From: CAZAYY01 sp964489525
Lineage (GTDB): Bacteria > Chloroflexota > Anaerolineae > Anaerolineales > JABWBV01
Length of the DNA: 64,000 bases
Reading direction: 5' to 3'
Assembly: GCA_964489525.1 (NCBI GenBank)
Contig: CAZAYY010000004.1
Coordinates: 186,001-250,000, forward strand
Part shown: one piece after another, positions 40,896 through 52,300 of the stretch
How positions within the stretch are numbered: the first letter of the stretch is position 1
Layout: every line of letters begins with the position of its first letter
The notes under the pieces: model-generated
What the model was told of the DNA's origin: nothing
Database searches by the model: none
What the model saw: the letters and a program-made list of their open reading frames with translations, nothing else
Made by a program: the position numbers and the translations under genes

Positions 40896-42923
40896 ATGGC
40901 ACCCCTGATCCAACTCAAGGGAGTATCTCGAGCGTACCAACTTGGGGGAAATGCCGTCAGTGCACTGACTCATGTAGATTTGGAAATTAACCAGGGCGAC
41001 TTCATCGCCCTGGTTGGTCCTTCGGGCTCGGGCAAATCCACACTGCTCAATCTTCTGGGTGGGCTGGACCGGCCAACTTCCGGGGAGATCTTCATCGATG
41101 GGATTGGGCTGCATGATGCTGGTGAAGAAGACCTTACTGCACACCGCCGGTACAATGTCGGATTTATATTCCAAACTTTTAACCTGATTTCTACCCTGAC
41201 TGCTTTGGAAAATGTCAGTCTACCCCTGATGTTGGGGGGCGTAAGTGGTAGCGAGCGCGAGGCTCGAGCAAAAGAACTGCTCGCACGGGTTGGACTGGCT
41301 GACCGTTTGGATCACCGTCCAGCGGAGTTGTCTGGCGGGGAACAGCAGCGCACGGCGATCGCCCGGGCACTGGTTAACCATCCCCGCCTGATTCTGGCAG
41401 ACGAGCCGACGGGCAACCTGGACTCCTCCACTGGAGCAGAAGTCATGAAACTGCTCCGAGAACTCAATTTTGAGCGCGGTGTGACCCTGATCATTGTTAC
41501 CCACGATGCAGAGATAGCCGCTTTTGCGGATCGGGTTGTGCACCTGAAGGATGGTGCGATCACCGAGATTGAAACCTTGGACCAAACCCAAACCTCCCGC
41601 CCAGTACCGCAACCTGCCCAAACCGGGACACGGGGCAAAGACCGGATGAAATTTAGCGACCTGGTGCGCTCTGCTTTTCTTAATCTCCGGCGGCAAGCTT
41701 TCCGCAATCTATTGACCGCTGCCGGGGTATTGATTGGTATCGTCACCCTGGTGGCGATGGTTTCATTTGGGGTTGGGGTTCAAAATGAAGTGAACCTGGG
41801 CTTTCAAGCCTTGGGCCTGGAAAATGTCTTTGTTTTCCCTACCTTTCCCGAACAAGATGCTTTTGATCCTTTTGGGATCCCTAAACCACTCCAGCCTCTC
41901 ACACCGGATTTTGTGAACACTTTCAGGGCAATGCCTGAGGTGCAATCTGTAACCCCGGTTTTGGACCTGCCTCCCAGTCTGGAAATCAGCCTTACGTATG
42001 GCGAGATTACACGGCCTGTACTACTTTCGCGCGGGTTGGGAAGCAATCAATTTGGCCCTCCCAGCGTGATGATGGAGAACGACATCCTTGCTGGTTCGCC
42101 GCTGGCCGAGGGGGATTCCCAGGGGATTGTGATTATTGATGGGCTGGCGGATTTGTTGATAGAAGGAAGCGGCCTGTATTACCCGGATTTGATCGGGCAG
42201 ACAGCCACCCTGACCGTGCGACTGCCGCGCGGGGAAACGAACGAATTCCGCAGCACCATTGTGGGCGTGCGCAAGAGTTTTGGCGAGCGGACCATTGACT
42301 TGGGCCTGGAAGAGCGTGCAGCGATCAAGGCTTGGTGGTTTGGCCGCCCCGATACACTCACAAGCGATGGATACGATGCCTTGATTGTTAAGGCTATTGA
42401 TGAAAAACAGGTCGTCAACATTGTGCAAATGGCTGAAGGATTGGCCTTCCAGGCCCAATCGCTGGGTGCGATTTTGGAACTGGCCAACCGGGTGCTGGCG
42501 ATTTTGCAAGCCCTTTTAGGCTCGGTGGGCAGCCTGGCTTTGTTGGTTGCCACCCTGGGGGTTGCCAATACGATGATGATGGCCATCTATGAACGCACAC
42601 GCGAGATAGGCATTCTCAAGGCTCTGGGGGCTCGAAACCGTGAAGTCCAGCGGATGTTCACGGCGGATGCCATCCTGATCGGGTTGATTGGTGGTGTTGT
42701 GGGGGTGATTGTAGGCACTGCTCTGGGAAGGCTGGTGGATTGGGTTGCCCACCAATACATGAACGCCGAAGGAATCACCGGAGTGGGGCAGTTATCCATC
42801 GTCCCGCCCTGGCTGGCCATTGGCGCATTGGTGTTTGCCGGGTTAGTGGGTGTATTGGGCGGCCTGTACCCCGCTGCCCGCGCAGCCCGCCTCGACCCGG
42901 TGGCTGCCCTGCGTCATGATTGA
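40896..42923 (+). CDS. Fused ABC transporter ATPase-permease, MacB/LolCDE-like
   Basis: A 675-residue fusion. Residues about 3-225 are an ABC ATPase of the LolD/MacB type: Walker A GPSGSGKST, Q-loop FIFQTFNLI, signature LSGGEQQR, Walker B LILADEPTGNLDS and switch histidine VTHD. Residues about 250-675 are a FtsX-type permease: one helix near 275, a large extracytoplasmic MacB-PCD-like domain (about 300-515), then three helices and the closing ARAARLDPVAALRHD. This is the mechanotransmission type of transporter, which works on lipoproteins, peptides or substrates held by a periplasmic partner. The order ATPase-permease in one chain is like MacB. The gene starts directly after the stop of the LolA-like gene. 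No outer-membrane channel partner is present in the window. Confidence 0.9.
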   Translation: MAPLIQLKGVSRAYQLGGNAVSALTHVDLEINQGDFIALVGPSGSGKSTLLNLLGGLDRPTSGEIFIDGIGLHDAGEEDLTAHRRYNVGFIFQTFNLISTLTALENVSLPLMLGGVSGSEREARAKELLARVGLADRLDHRPAELSGGEQQRTAIARALVNHPRLILADEPTGNLDSSTGAEVMKLLRELNFERGVTLIIVTHDAEIAAFADRVVHLKDGAITEIETLDQTQTSRPVPQPAQTGTRGKDRMKFSDLVRSAFLNLRRQAFRNLLTAAGVLIGIVTLVAMVSFGVGVQNEVNLGFQALGLENVFVFPTFPEQDAFDPFGIPKPLQPLTPDFVNTFRAMPEVQSVTPVLDLPPSLEISLTYGEITRPVLLSRGLGSNQFGPPSVMMENDILAGSPLAEGDSQGIVIIDGLADLLIEGSGLYYPDLIGQTATLTVRLPRGETNEFRSTIVGVRKSFGERTIDLGLEERAAIKAWWFGRPDTLTSDGYDALIVKAIDEKQVVNIVQMAEGLAFQAQSLGAILELANRVLAILQALLGSVGSLALLVATLGVANTMMMAIYERTREIGILKALGARNREVQRMFTADAILIGLIGGVVGVIVGTALGRLVDWVAHQYMNAEGITGVGQLSIVPPWLAIGALVFAGLVGVLGGLYPAARAARLDPVAALRHD

Positions 42924-43388
42924 TTTCTTTGAGATCATTGTTTAATCTTGTGAATTTGACGGTATTCCAGGCGGCAGCCAGTTGATACAATAGGATAGAG
43001 ATGCACGATAGGAATAATCGGAATGCTTTACATTGTGCAGCGCTTAGCAAGAACCTTTTAAAAGAAGTGGGCGAATGGATCTCGCTAAAAGTTTAGGTAA
43101 AACAATAGCCCGCATAACGCGACACCGTGGCAGTACTCTACCTTCATCAAATCCAAGTTGAACTAAGCCTACTTAGGAAATGTTCCTCCTTAAAAGGCAC
43201 CCCTTTTCTAAGAAACACGCTTTGGAACGGGTATTAATCAATTGTACAACACAAAAGCTAAAGTTGGAATGCCGCCATTGACAAATATCGGGAATAAGGT
43301 TATTGTTATAAAGAATTCACCCTTCATGTCATAAGCTCGTATATATGGCAATAACTCCCCGCAATAGATTTGCGGGAAAAGAGGATAT
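42924..43388 (+). promoter_or_regulatory. Upstream region of giant gene 2 with candidate promoter
   Basis: A 465-bp gap without a supportable gene. TTGACA at 43278-43283 is followed after 17 bp by TATTGT (43301-43306); an alternative extended -10, TGTTATAAA, lies at 43304-43312. Both give a leader of about 70-80 nt. No terminator was found after the ABC transporter gene, so read-through into the giant gene is possible. Confidence 0.5.
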
Positions 43389-46300
43389 GTGCATATTTCC
43401 CAGGCCAACCAGTGTCGGCGTATTTGGTATTTAATTTCAATTGTTTTTTTGGCATCCTTAATATGCTTTGGACTCTTCAGGTACCTTGATGTGCCGCTGA
43501 GTGCCGCTGGACAATCCCAAAACGACGCAGTCGTCAACACTGAACAAAATGCGCTTTTCAGCGATTCGGAACGCAAGGAAGCCCAGGCCGAGGTGGAAGA
43601 CGCCTGGCAGTTGGTCACAGATTTAGGCAGCTATCAGTATTCAACCGACATTATCCAGCAAACCATCCCCCTGGCTTTGGTAACCAATGTCGGTCGCACC
43701 AGCAAGAATGAAGCTTTCCACATTGAAGGCAGTACAAATCTGCCTGATAAAACCATGAATATGGTTGTTTGGGCGGAGGGTGGCAGCCTATTGGATCGTG
43801 ACAACAGCTACGAAGTTAAAGTAGAAAACAACCAGACTTTTTCCCGGCAAGGCGAAGGCGATTGGCAGTTAATGGATAGCTTCGTTGAAATGGCAGCCCC
43901 TCAAGGGGATTTTTTAGGTTTCCTATCTGTTGCAGAAAATGTCCAGTTTAGTGAATCACGGGTCATAAATGGGAATGAAATTAAGGCTTATGCATTTGAA
44001 ATCAATGCCCCCAGGTTTGCTGTTCAGCTGCGCGAACAGATCGAAAAGAGTCTCGGGCAGCGCGGCGAACTGCCCGCCGGGTTCAATCTCTCAACCCCGG
44101 AAATTTATGTCAATATGCAGGCGAACGGCAAGCTTTGGATTGATGCAGATGGGCTTCCTGTTCGCCAGGTGATCCACCTGGTATTCCCCCCGGGATCCGA
44201 AACCCGGGTAGAAACCACCATTGATACGACTTTCAAAGGCTTTGATCGTGAACAAATCACGGTCGTCAAGTCCGCTTCACCCATGACCCGATTGATGGGG
44301 GGATTCACAGCAGGATTACAAGCATCCCTACCCGTTGTCATCCTTCTGCTGGTTTCAGGCGGGTTAGTATTCTTTATCCTTAACCATCCATTGGGGAAAA
44401 GATTGACCGCACCCCTGACGATTTTATTTATCGTTGTGCTGGTGATATCCCCTCTCCTTGAAAGTGCCCAGGCAGCCGCTTTTTATAAAAAACAAACCTT
44501 CCGCCAAACACAGTCAGTGCAGGCTGATTTAGAAAAAACCGCTATCCTTGACAGCAACCCCCAGGTTTTACCTGGATACCAGGCGGCAATCTATACCTCA
44601 GCCCCGCGAGGTGTAGGCACACTCCTGGGTATCGACCCTTCGGTGGATACAGACGGCGATGGGTTGACCGATGCCAAAGAAGCCTTGTTGGGAACAGACC
44701 CTAACAACCCCGACACAGATGGTGACCTGGTATCGGATGGCGATGAAGCGAATGGGTTTACATACAACGGGCAGCTGTGGGTGACGGACCCCAATCATGT
44801 AGACACCAACAGAGATGGGCTTGTTGATGGCGTGGAATGGAACAATGCCGATCTTTTTCACCCTACCTGGGACCTGGATGGGGACGGCGTGCCGGACCTG
44901 TTTGACCTGGATAATGATGGCGATGGTGTGCCAGACAGCCTGGACCTTTCTCCAGCCACCCACAGCAACCTGGACAGCAGTTTTGGGGCAGGCAACACGT
45001 TCAGCCTGATCCTCAACGGCCTCACCAAAGATACCCGTACTTTTGTCGAATTTCAACTTCGCCCAACCAACCCGGATCATCTCTGGTATGCACTGAGTAT
45101 TTTGGACTGGCCTGCCGACGCTGTAGGGCAGTACCAGGATCGGGATAACGCCTCTCTTTACGATGCAGGCTGCATTCAATATGGCACAAATTGCGAGGTT
45201 TCAGCGGATGAGGGCGATATGCGGATGATCCCAATGTTGGAGATCAAAATCCCCAGCGCATCGCCCAATTTGCCGCTGACAGCCCCGATACTGACCTTCG
45301 ATATTGCACCTCTGCCAGACAAAGCCACCAGTATTGAGGGGGCGATCACTTTAGAACAAAAACCCTGGGGAGTTGGGAGCCTCGTTTTTCAAACCATTTC
45401 CGTAAATTCGGGTTATGAGACATGGAAATATTGGAGAAGTGACCGGTACTGCGGTGAGGCGCTTCCGAGTGGAACAGGCGCCACCATTCCTACAGGAGAA
45501 AAATCCACCGGCATAAGCGCACTCCCGGTAGCGCTAAAATATTACAAGAGTTATTATTTCGGACCCAGTGTAAATGACCTTCGGGCATGCGCAAACGTTC
45601 CTGTAGCGACATTTGTTGGTAATAAGATGGTGGATGCGGATTACTTGGAGCATTTCGGGATTTCCGTTCGAGAAATGGATGAAGCCGGCAGCGGAAAAAT
45701 CATCTACCTGCCCTTAAACCTTGTCACTGACCCGGAAACCGGCGCCCAGGTTGCGTTCCAGGGTGAGATGATGTACCTGCCGTCGGGGATCTGGAATGCG
45801 GCCCACCAGGTGAACCTGGTCTGGACTGTACAAATGCTCAATGATACTGCAACCGAGTTCAATATTTCCCAAATCATCCAGACCTATTCAGATGATTGGG
45901 TGCTTACTGGTCTAAATGTACGCGAGGACCACGGTGTTAAGACTGCTGTGGTGTATGAAGACCCGGCGGTGGATGCCAATCTTCAGGATGATCTGCCCTT
46001 GTTATCCCTGGCGCAGGGGCTTGGCGGCACTTTTCTGGCGGGCAGGGCGTGTTATGCTTTTACCGGGGATGGTGAATGTATTCCCTCTCCAGAAAGGGAC
46101 ACCGGGGTCGACCAGATTTATACCCGGTTCAACCATGCGACCAATGATGATGGGGATGTTCTGAGCCGGTGGGGAATTAGCGATACCTTAACCGTTGTCC
46201 CCAAAGCGTACACTGGTTTTTATGAAATGCTGGTGGACCTGGCTGGGGCGACAACCACAGAATTGCTTTCTTCTGTTTTTGATCCTCACTGGTCCTCAGC

Positions 46301-49300
46301 AACCCCAATCAGTCCTACCTTGCTGTTTGCAACCGAAACGAACCTGCGCAGCCAAAACCTGGATTTCCCAGCCAGCACAGGCTCTCCGTGGTCCGGAGGA
46401 GAGCTGACACTTTCCCTGGCGGGTGCGCCCCTGATCACCCAGGCCCATCTAAGAATCGCCCCTTACAAATATTTTGCGGGAGAATGGCGCACCTTTCCAA
46501 TTGGTGATTATCTAACCGAACTGGGAAACCGCTATGCGGGTGAATTTGATGGTGATGCAGATACCCAGTTAGGCAAAATGTATGTTTTTCAAATCTATTA
46601 TATGGCTTTATATTCAGGGCTTTCATCAATTGTGGAAGAAAGCGGTGTGCCTGACCAGAACTTTGACACGATGATCGTCGATAAAATTTCGGATCCAACC
46701 CAAGCTCGCAACGCAGCAAAATTTGTTGTAAACGTGGTTTTCAGTGTTTGGATCGATAACACAACCGTATGGAAATCCGTTAAGGCTACTTTTACGAATT
46801 TAAAATATTCGGCAAGTCAAATCAAGCTGCCAAAACTCAGTGTCAAAAACGGCGTAATTGCTGCGGCAGTAGTGGCCGGAATTGTTACGGCGAGTGTTCT
46901 CACGTTTGTTGATTTCGGGGGAGATGGGGAAGGTGGAACCATTCCAATCGCAGCCACCGCAACCGTGTTGGGTGGGGTACTGACGGGATATGGATTATAT
47001 AGCGCCGGGTTGCAACTGGCCCAAGAGGTTAAAACCATCAAAAATCTTTCAAAACTGACCGGCGCCTCGAAGCTCAGTCTTATCAAAGGCACTGCCAAGA
47101 TGGCAAAGGGTGCGGCGGTGGTCGGCCTGGTGGTTGAAGTGGGGGTTGCCTGGACGGTCTTTATCTTCGAAGTGGCAAATGGTAGCGACCCAAACAAAGC
47201 CGCCGCGGCGGCGGGGGGCGCGACCACTGTGGCGGTTATTTACGCGCTCATTGCCTTAATTCCCTTTGTGGGAGAGATCATTGTGGGGTTATTGATCCTG
47301 ACCGATCTGATCGTGCTTGGCCTTTGCCAATTGGGCGTTGAGGGCGCGTGTAAGTTTGGGGGAATTGCCCAAACGCTTGCAACCTTTTTTGCTGAAGGTT
47401 ATTATTCGGAAGACCTGAACAATGTTTTTGATTATGAGCGGGATGATCTCGTTAGGCTAACCAACCTGAATATTAAACCAGTTGGCCCCATCCAATCATT
47501 TACTGCTGGGGTAAAAGTTCAATTCTCATTGGATGCGGAGTTTTACTTTGGTTTTAAAGGGCCCATCTATGAAAAAGGCGTCCCTTATTATCCGACATCG
47601 GCATCATACGAACTGGATGTGCGCGCAGCGCTTGAGGCGGTACCCGTAGGCAGTGATGACATCAGCAAAGTGCAATTCGTAGCCACTCACTCCCCGGTGC
47701 CGATTTGGAAATATGGTGAAGCGGCGCGCACGAAAGACCCCGCATATAGTTTTTACAGCTTACACCGGCTTAACTTAACCAACAGCGCCTACCTGATGAA
47801 CTATACAACAGACCCACTGCCCGTCGGGATAAATACCTATGTGCCGCTGTATTTCAATCTCTATCTACCCGTAAGGGCTGTCAAGTGCTGGTCCAAGGTG
47901 GGCGGCATCAGCACCGGGTGTGAAAGCGCGAATACTTCCAATATGATCTCCAACCCGGTCGGCAACGATGGCGGATTTTATTTTGATATCCTCCCAGCCA
48001 CGATAGAGGGTCTGGCCTCCTGGGATCAACTGCAGTCCAGGGATCGAGATGGGGATCGATTAGCTGCCAGCGATTTTTACTTATGCAGCACCTTCTCACA
48101 ACTGTGCGGCAATGATCCAGATGATACAAAATGGGATACCGATGGGGACGGGATTTCTGACAGAGTGGAGTTGGAACAGCGCAGCGCAGGAATTTTGTTC
48201 GATTTGACCAAACGCGATACCGACGGTGATGAGGTGTGTGACGCGGATGAACTGCGGTTGGGGACAAACCCGAACAGTGCCGACACAGATGGCGACAGTC
48301 TCCCGGACGGTGTTGAGGTTTTCCACCAGGTTTGCGGTACAGCCACCTGGTCGGGCGGGTGGCGCTATTACACCGATGAATCCACCTGGTTTTGGGTGAC
48401 TTCCAATCCGCGGCTCCCCGACACCGATGGGGATGGGTTGAGCGACGCACTGGAAAAAAACCTGCACGAAGCCGATAAAGTGGGCTTCCCATATAACCCA
48501 CAGGTGTACAACCAGAGTCCATTGGGAATTACCCAGACTACCGATGATGATGATAACCACATTGCAGCCGGTGAAATGCTTGGTTTTTATACAACTTTAA
48601 ATAACAATATGGTCAATGGCTACTATGCCGATGGCATCCTTGATACGATCTTTCCTCTGGAACTGGGTGGACAGACGAAAAACGCAAGATTCAGCATGGT
48701 GAAAAACAATTCACTCTCTTTTTATTACCCTGTTGCGGCGTACATTGGGCCAACAAAGATTGTATCTGTGGACCAGGCCATTACTGCCCAGGTAAAGCAA
48801 ACTTCCGGGGTGGCCGTTCCGGGCACACTAAGCAGCGTGAGTTTTGACAATCCGCAGCTGCTCATCACGATTGATAACGATAAACCCAGTACGGAGGTGA
48901 CCTCCGGGGAGTATGTGCAGGCGGGTGGCTATCGCGTGATTGCCGGGGCGGCAACCGATCCATCTTCGAGCATTGCGCATGTCATGCTGAGCGAAGATGG
49001 CGGAACTACTTGGTTGGATACAGGCGAAATCGTTGGCTACAACCGGATTAATAACAAAGAGGTCTGGGGGTACACCCTTAATATCCCGAACGTTGAAACA
49101 ACGAAGGTGATTCAAACCCGGGCGACCGATGCCGTTGGTAATGTTGAGGATCCAGTCAAAACCACGACACTGAAAATCGATGGAACCCCACCCAATGTGA
49201 CGACCAGCCAAACCGGGAATCCTACGATCGGGACGCTTCCGGGAACCGTTCGCTTTGCCATCCCCCTGACAGGCAGCGTCGCTGACCCTGATTCTGGGGC

Positions 49301-52300
49301 GAACCCTGGTAGCGGCATTGCGTCCGTGGAAATCATGGTGGAGCCGCTCAATTACAACTGGCAGCCTGCGAATCTTACCCTGGGGCCTGATGGGCGCAGT
49401 GGAACCTGGTATATCCAATACAATCTTGCTGGTTTAAATTCCCTGGGAAACATGGTTGCGGACCCCAGCGGGCAGTATACCGTGACGGTGCGGGCAACCG
49501 ACAACGTAAATAACGTCATCTCCGACACCAACTACCTGGTGTACCAGGTGAAGGTGGATGGAACCCCGCCGGTGGTCACGATGGATGATCCATACGGGGG
49601 ACCGATGGTGATTACCTCAACAACGACCTGGGCAGGCGAGGCCCAGGTGATTACCCGGTCGCTCACCTTGCAGGGAACGGTCACCGATCCAAACGCGGGG
49701 GCTTCTGGGATTCAGAAGGTGGAAATTTCGTTCACACCAGCCGAACTGGCCGACAGCCTGGATGATCCGGTTGTACTAATGTATTTGAATGACCCGCTAA
49801 ACGCAACCGATTTTGCTAACAACGGTCCTGGGCCTGATGCAACCTGCACGATTCCCCACTGCCCAACTGCAACGGTCCCAGGGATTTATGGCACTGCCGT
49901 TAATTTTGATGGCACCAATGATTACCTGGCATTGACCCAGGATGTCTCTGAAACGGGGTATACCGCTGCAATCTGGTTCAAAACATCCTGCTCGGACTGC
50001 GGCATTTTATCGATTGTTCAAGGCAGCCTGGGGAGCACCTTGCATGACCGGGATATCTATCTAAACAACGGCAACGTGTGTTCTACGGTGCTGACGAACA
50101 CCAGCCCCAAAACCTGGAATACCATCTGCACCGCAACAGGAAATTTTGGGAATACCAGTTGGCACCAGGCCGTTCAGGTCATCGGTCCCGAAGGTCATAA
50201 GTTGTATTTGGATGGTGTGCTGCAAGCGGAAAGCCCGGCGGTGCATGATTCGAAATTCACAGCCCAGACTGGCCTGGTGTTGGGATTTGCCCCGATCACC
50301 ACACCCGCAATCGCGAAATACTTCAACGGCAGCCTGGATGAATTTGCAATCTACGACACGGCCTTTTCCGAGAACGAGGTTGCATCCCTGTACAGCCGCT
50401 GGCAGCCGGTTTACCTGGCCGCCTCAGGCGCAGGCGTTACCACGACTACCTGGACGTATGATGTGCCTTTTGGATTGGAGGGCTTTTACCAGATTGACCT
50501 GCGCACTGAAGATGTGAAGGGGAACCGCAATGATGCGCAGCGGACAAAGTGGACGCAGTGGCAGGGCGTGATTGACACGCTTCCCCCCCGGATTACCTAT
50601 ACCCGCAACCGGTATGGATACGGCGAAGCATCCTATTTTACCTATGCTGTTACGGCCATCGATGATTTCTTGTCTGAAGATAACGTAATTATCCCCTTCA
50701 ACCTGGCGTCTCAAACAACGATATACCGGGATTATTTCCTTTCCGGAGACGAGAAAACGTACTACGATGCCCTGGCTGTGAATTGCAGCGTTGAACCAGG
50801 TGACCGCACATTTGATGCTTCTGCCTGGTGGGTAAAATTTGGCGGCGGCGCCCAACGCCTGGCTGGCTTCAACACCAACTGTGATGTGCCTTATCACCTC
50901 TCCCTCTTTTACAGCTCCGGCGTTAATCGATTAAACCGGCTGGAAGCGATTGAACAGCAGTTGGTGCAGGTTTGTGATGTTTTTGGCAACTGTGCTGCCA
51001 CGGGACAGTCACAATATATGATTTACAGCGCGGAGTTTGATGGCAGCTATTCATCCAGCCTGTCCAACGGCAGGATTGAACGCGGCCCATCGAACCAGTG
51101 GATCTGGCCGAACGAAGTCGTCCTCTCTACTGCGCCGGCGATTCCCGATACGATCCGGCTGGACCTGGATGCAGGAAAAATGTATTGGACCCAATATGAT
51201 CCCGGTGTGGCGAACAGCGGGGCAATCCTCCGGGCCAATTTGGATGGGTCTAACCCGGAAACCCTGCTGAGCGGGCGCAAGAACCCGGCGCCGCATGCGC
51301 ATATGGGTCTTGCGCTCGATACACTGGAAAACAGAATGTACTGGACGGAAGGCAAAACCGTCTACAGTGCAAACCTGGACGGGTCGAATGTCTCTACTGT
51401 CTTCAGCTTCTCATTTGGTTATGATGATTCATCCCACATTGAATATGACCAGGCTCGAGGAAAACTCATCTGGTTGGTTGGGGAAACCTATCCAGCGAAT
51501 AAGTATATTGGCTATTCTTTTTACAGGTCATCGGCAATTTATGAGGTCAACCTGAACGGCAGCGGTCTGGTCGAGCTGTTCACCATGGATTATTCCGATT
51601 TCTATACAACGTATCCGTTACCCCTGAACAGCCCGCTTTATCTCGATAAAGCGACGGGTGATGTCTACTTTAATTACAGATACTCCGTGCTTACCCGGGG
51701 GACGATCTCTGGCGGTGTACTGACCCCACATGATGTCCCATCTGAATCGATATTTATCAATTGGCGAAACCATGTGAGCAACATCACTTCGCTTTTCAAA
51801 GATCCTCTCACGAACGAGATCTATGAATTTATCCATACCAACAGCGTGGATGGCGGGTTGGTCGAAACGATCAACTACAGAGATGCTGACCTCGTCCTGA
51901 CTGCATCGGATTTGGCCCAACAGGCGGCCCCGGGGCTGACGATGCCCTACGGCATCCAGGTAAGAAACGCCGGCGTCATCATCAACAATAATGTTGAGGT
52001 CCAGGCCCAACTGCCGGCACAGACAACCCTTCTTGCCACCTATCCCAGCACCATCCCCTGCGTGGAAAACAACCACCTGGTCACCTGTCAGCTTGGCCAG
52101 ATGGCAAGCAACGAGGTTAAAAAACTGACCTTCCATGTCCAGATTCCATTCACCGCAACCGGTTCGTTAGCAGCTTCTTTTTCGGTGCTGGGCCAGGCGG
52201 AAGATTTAGACCGGGCCAACAATGCGGCATCGACAAGCACGCTGGTTGTCGCCCCACCAGCTGATCCTGGAAAGGATTATGCGCCCTACGTGGCGATGAC

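Noticed and set aside
43075..43161. 28-codon frame upstream of giant gene 2
   Set aside because: Weak RBS, no terminator, no recognisable feature; too short to support.
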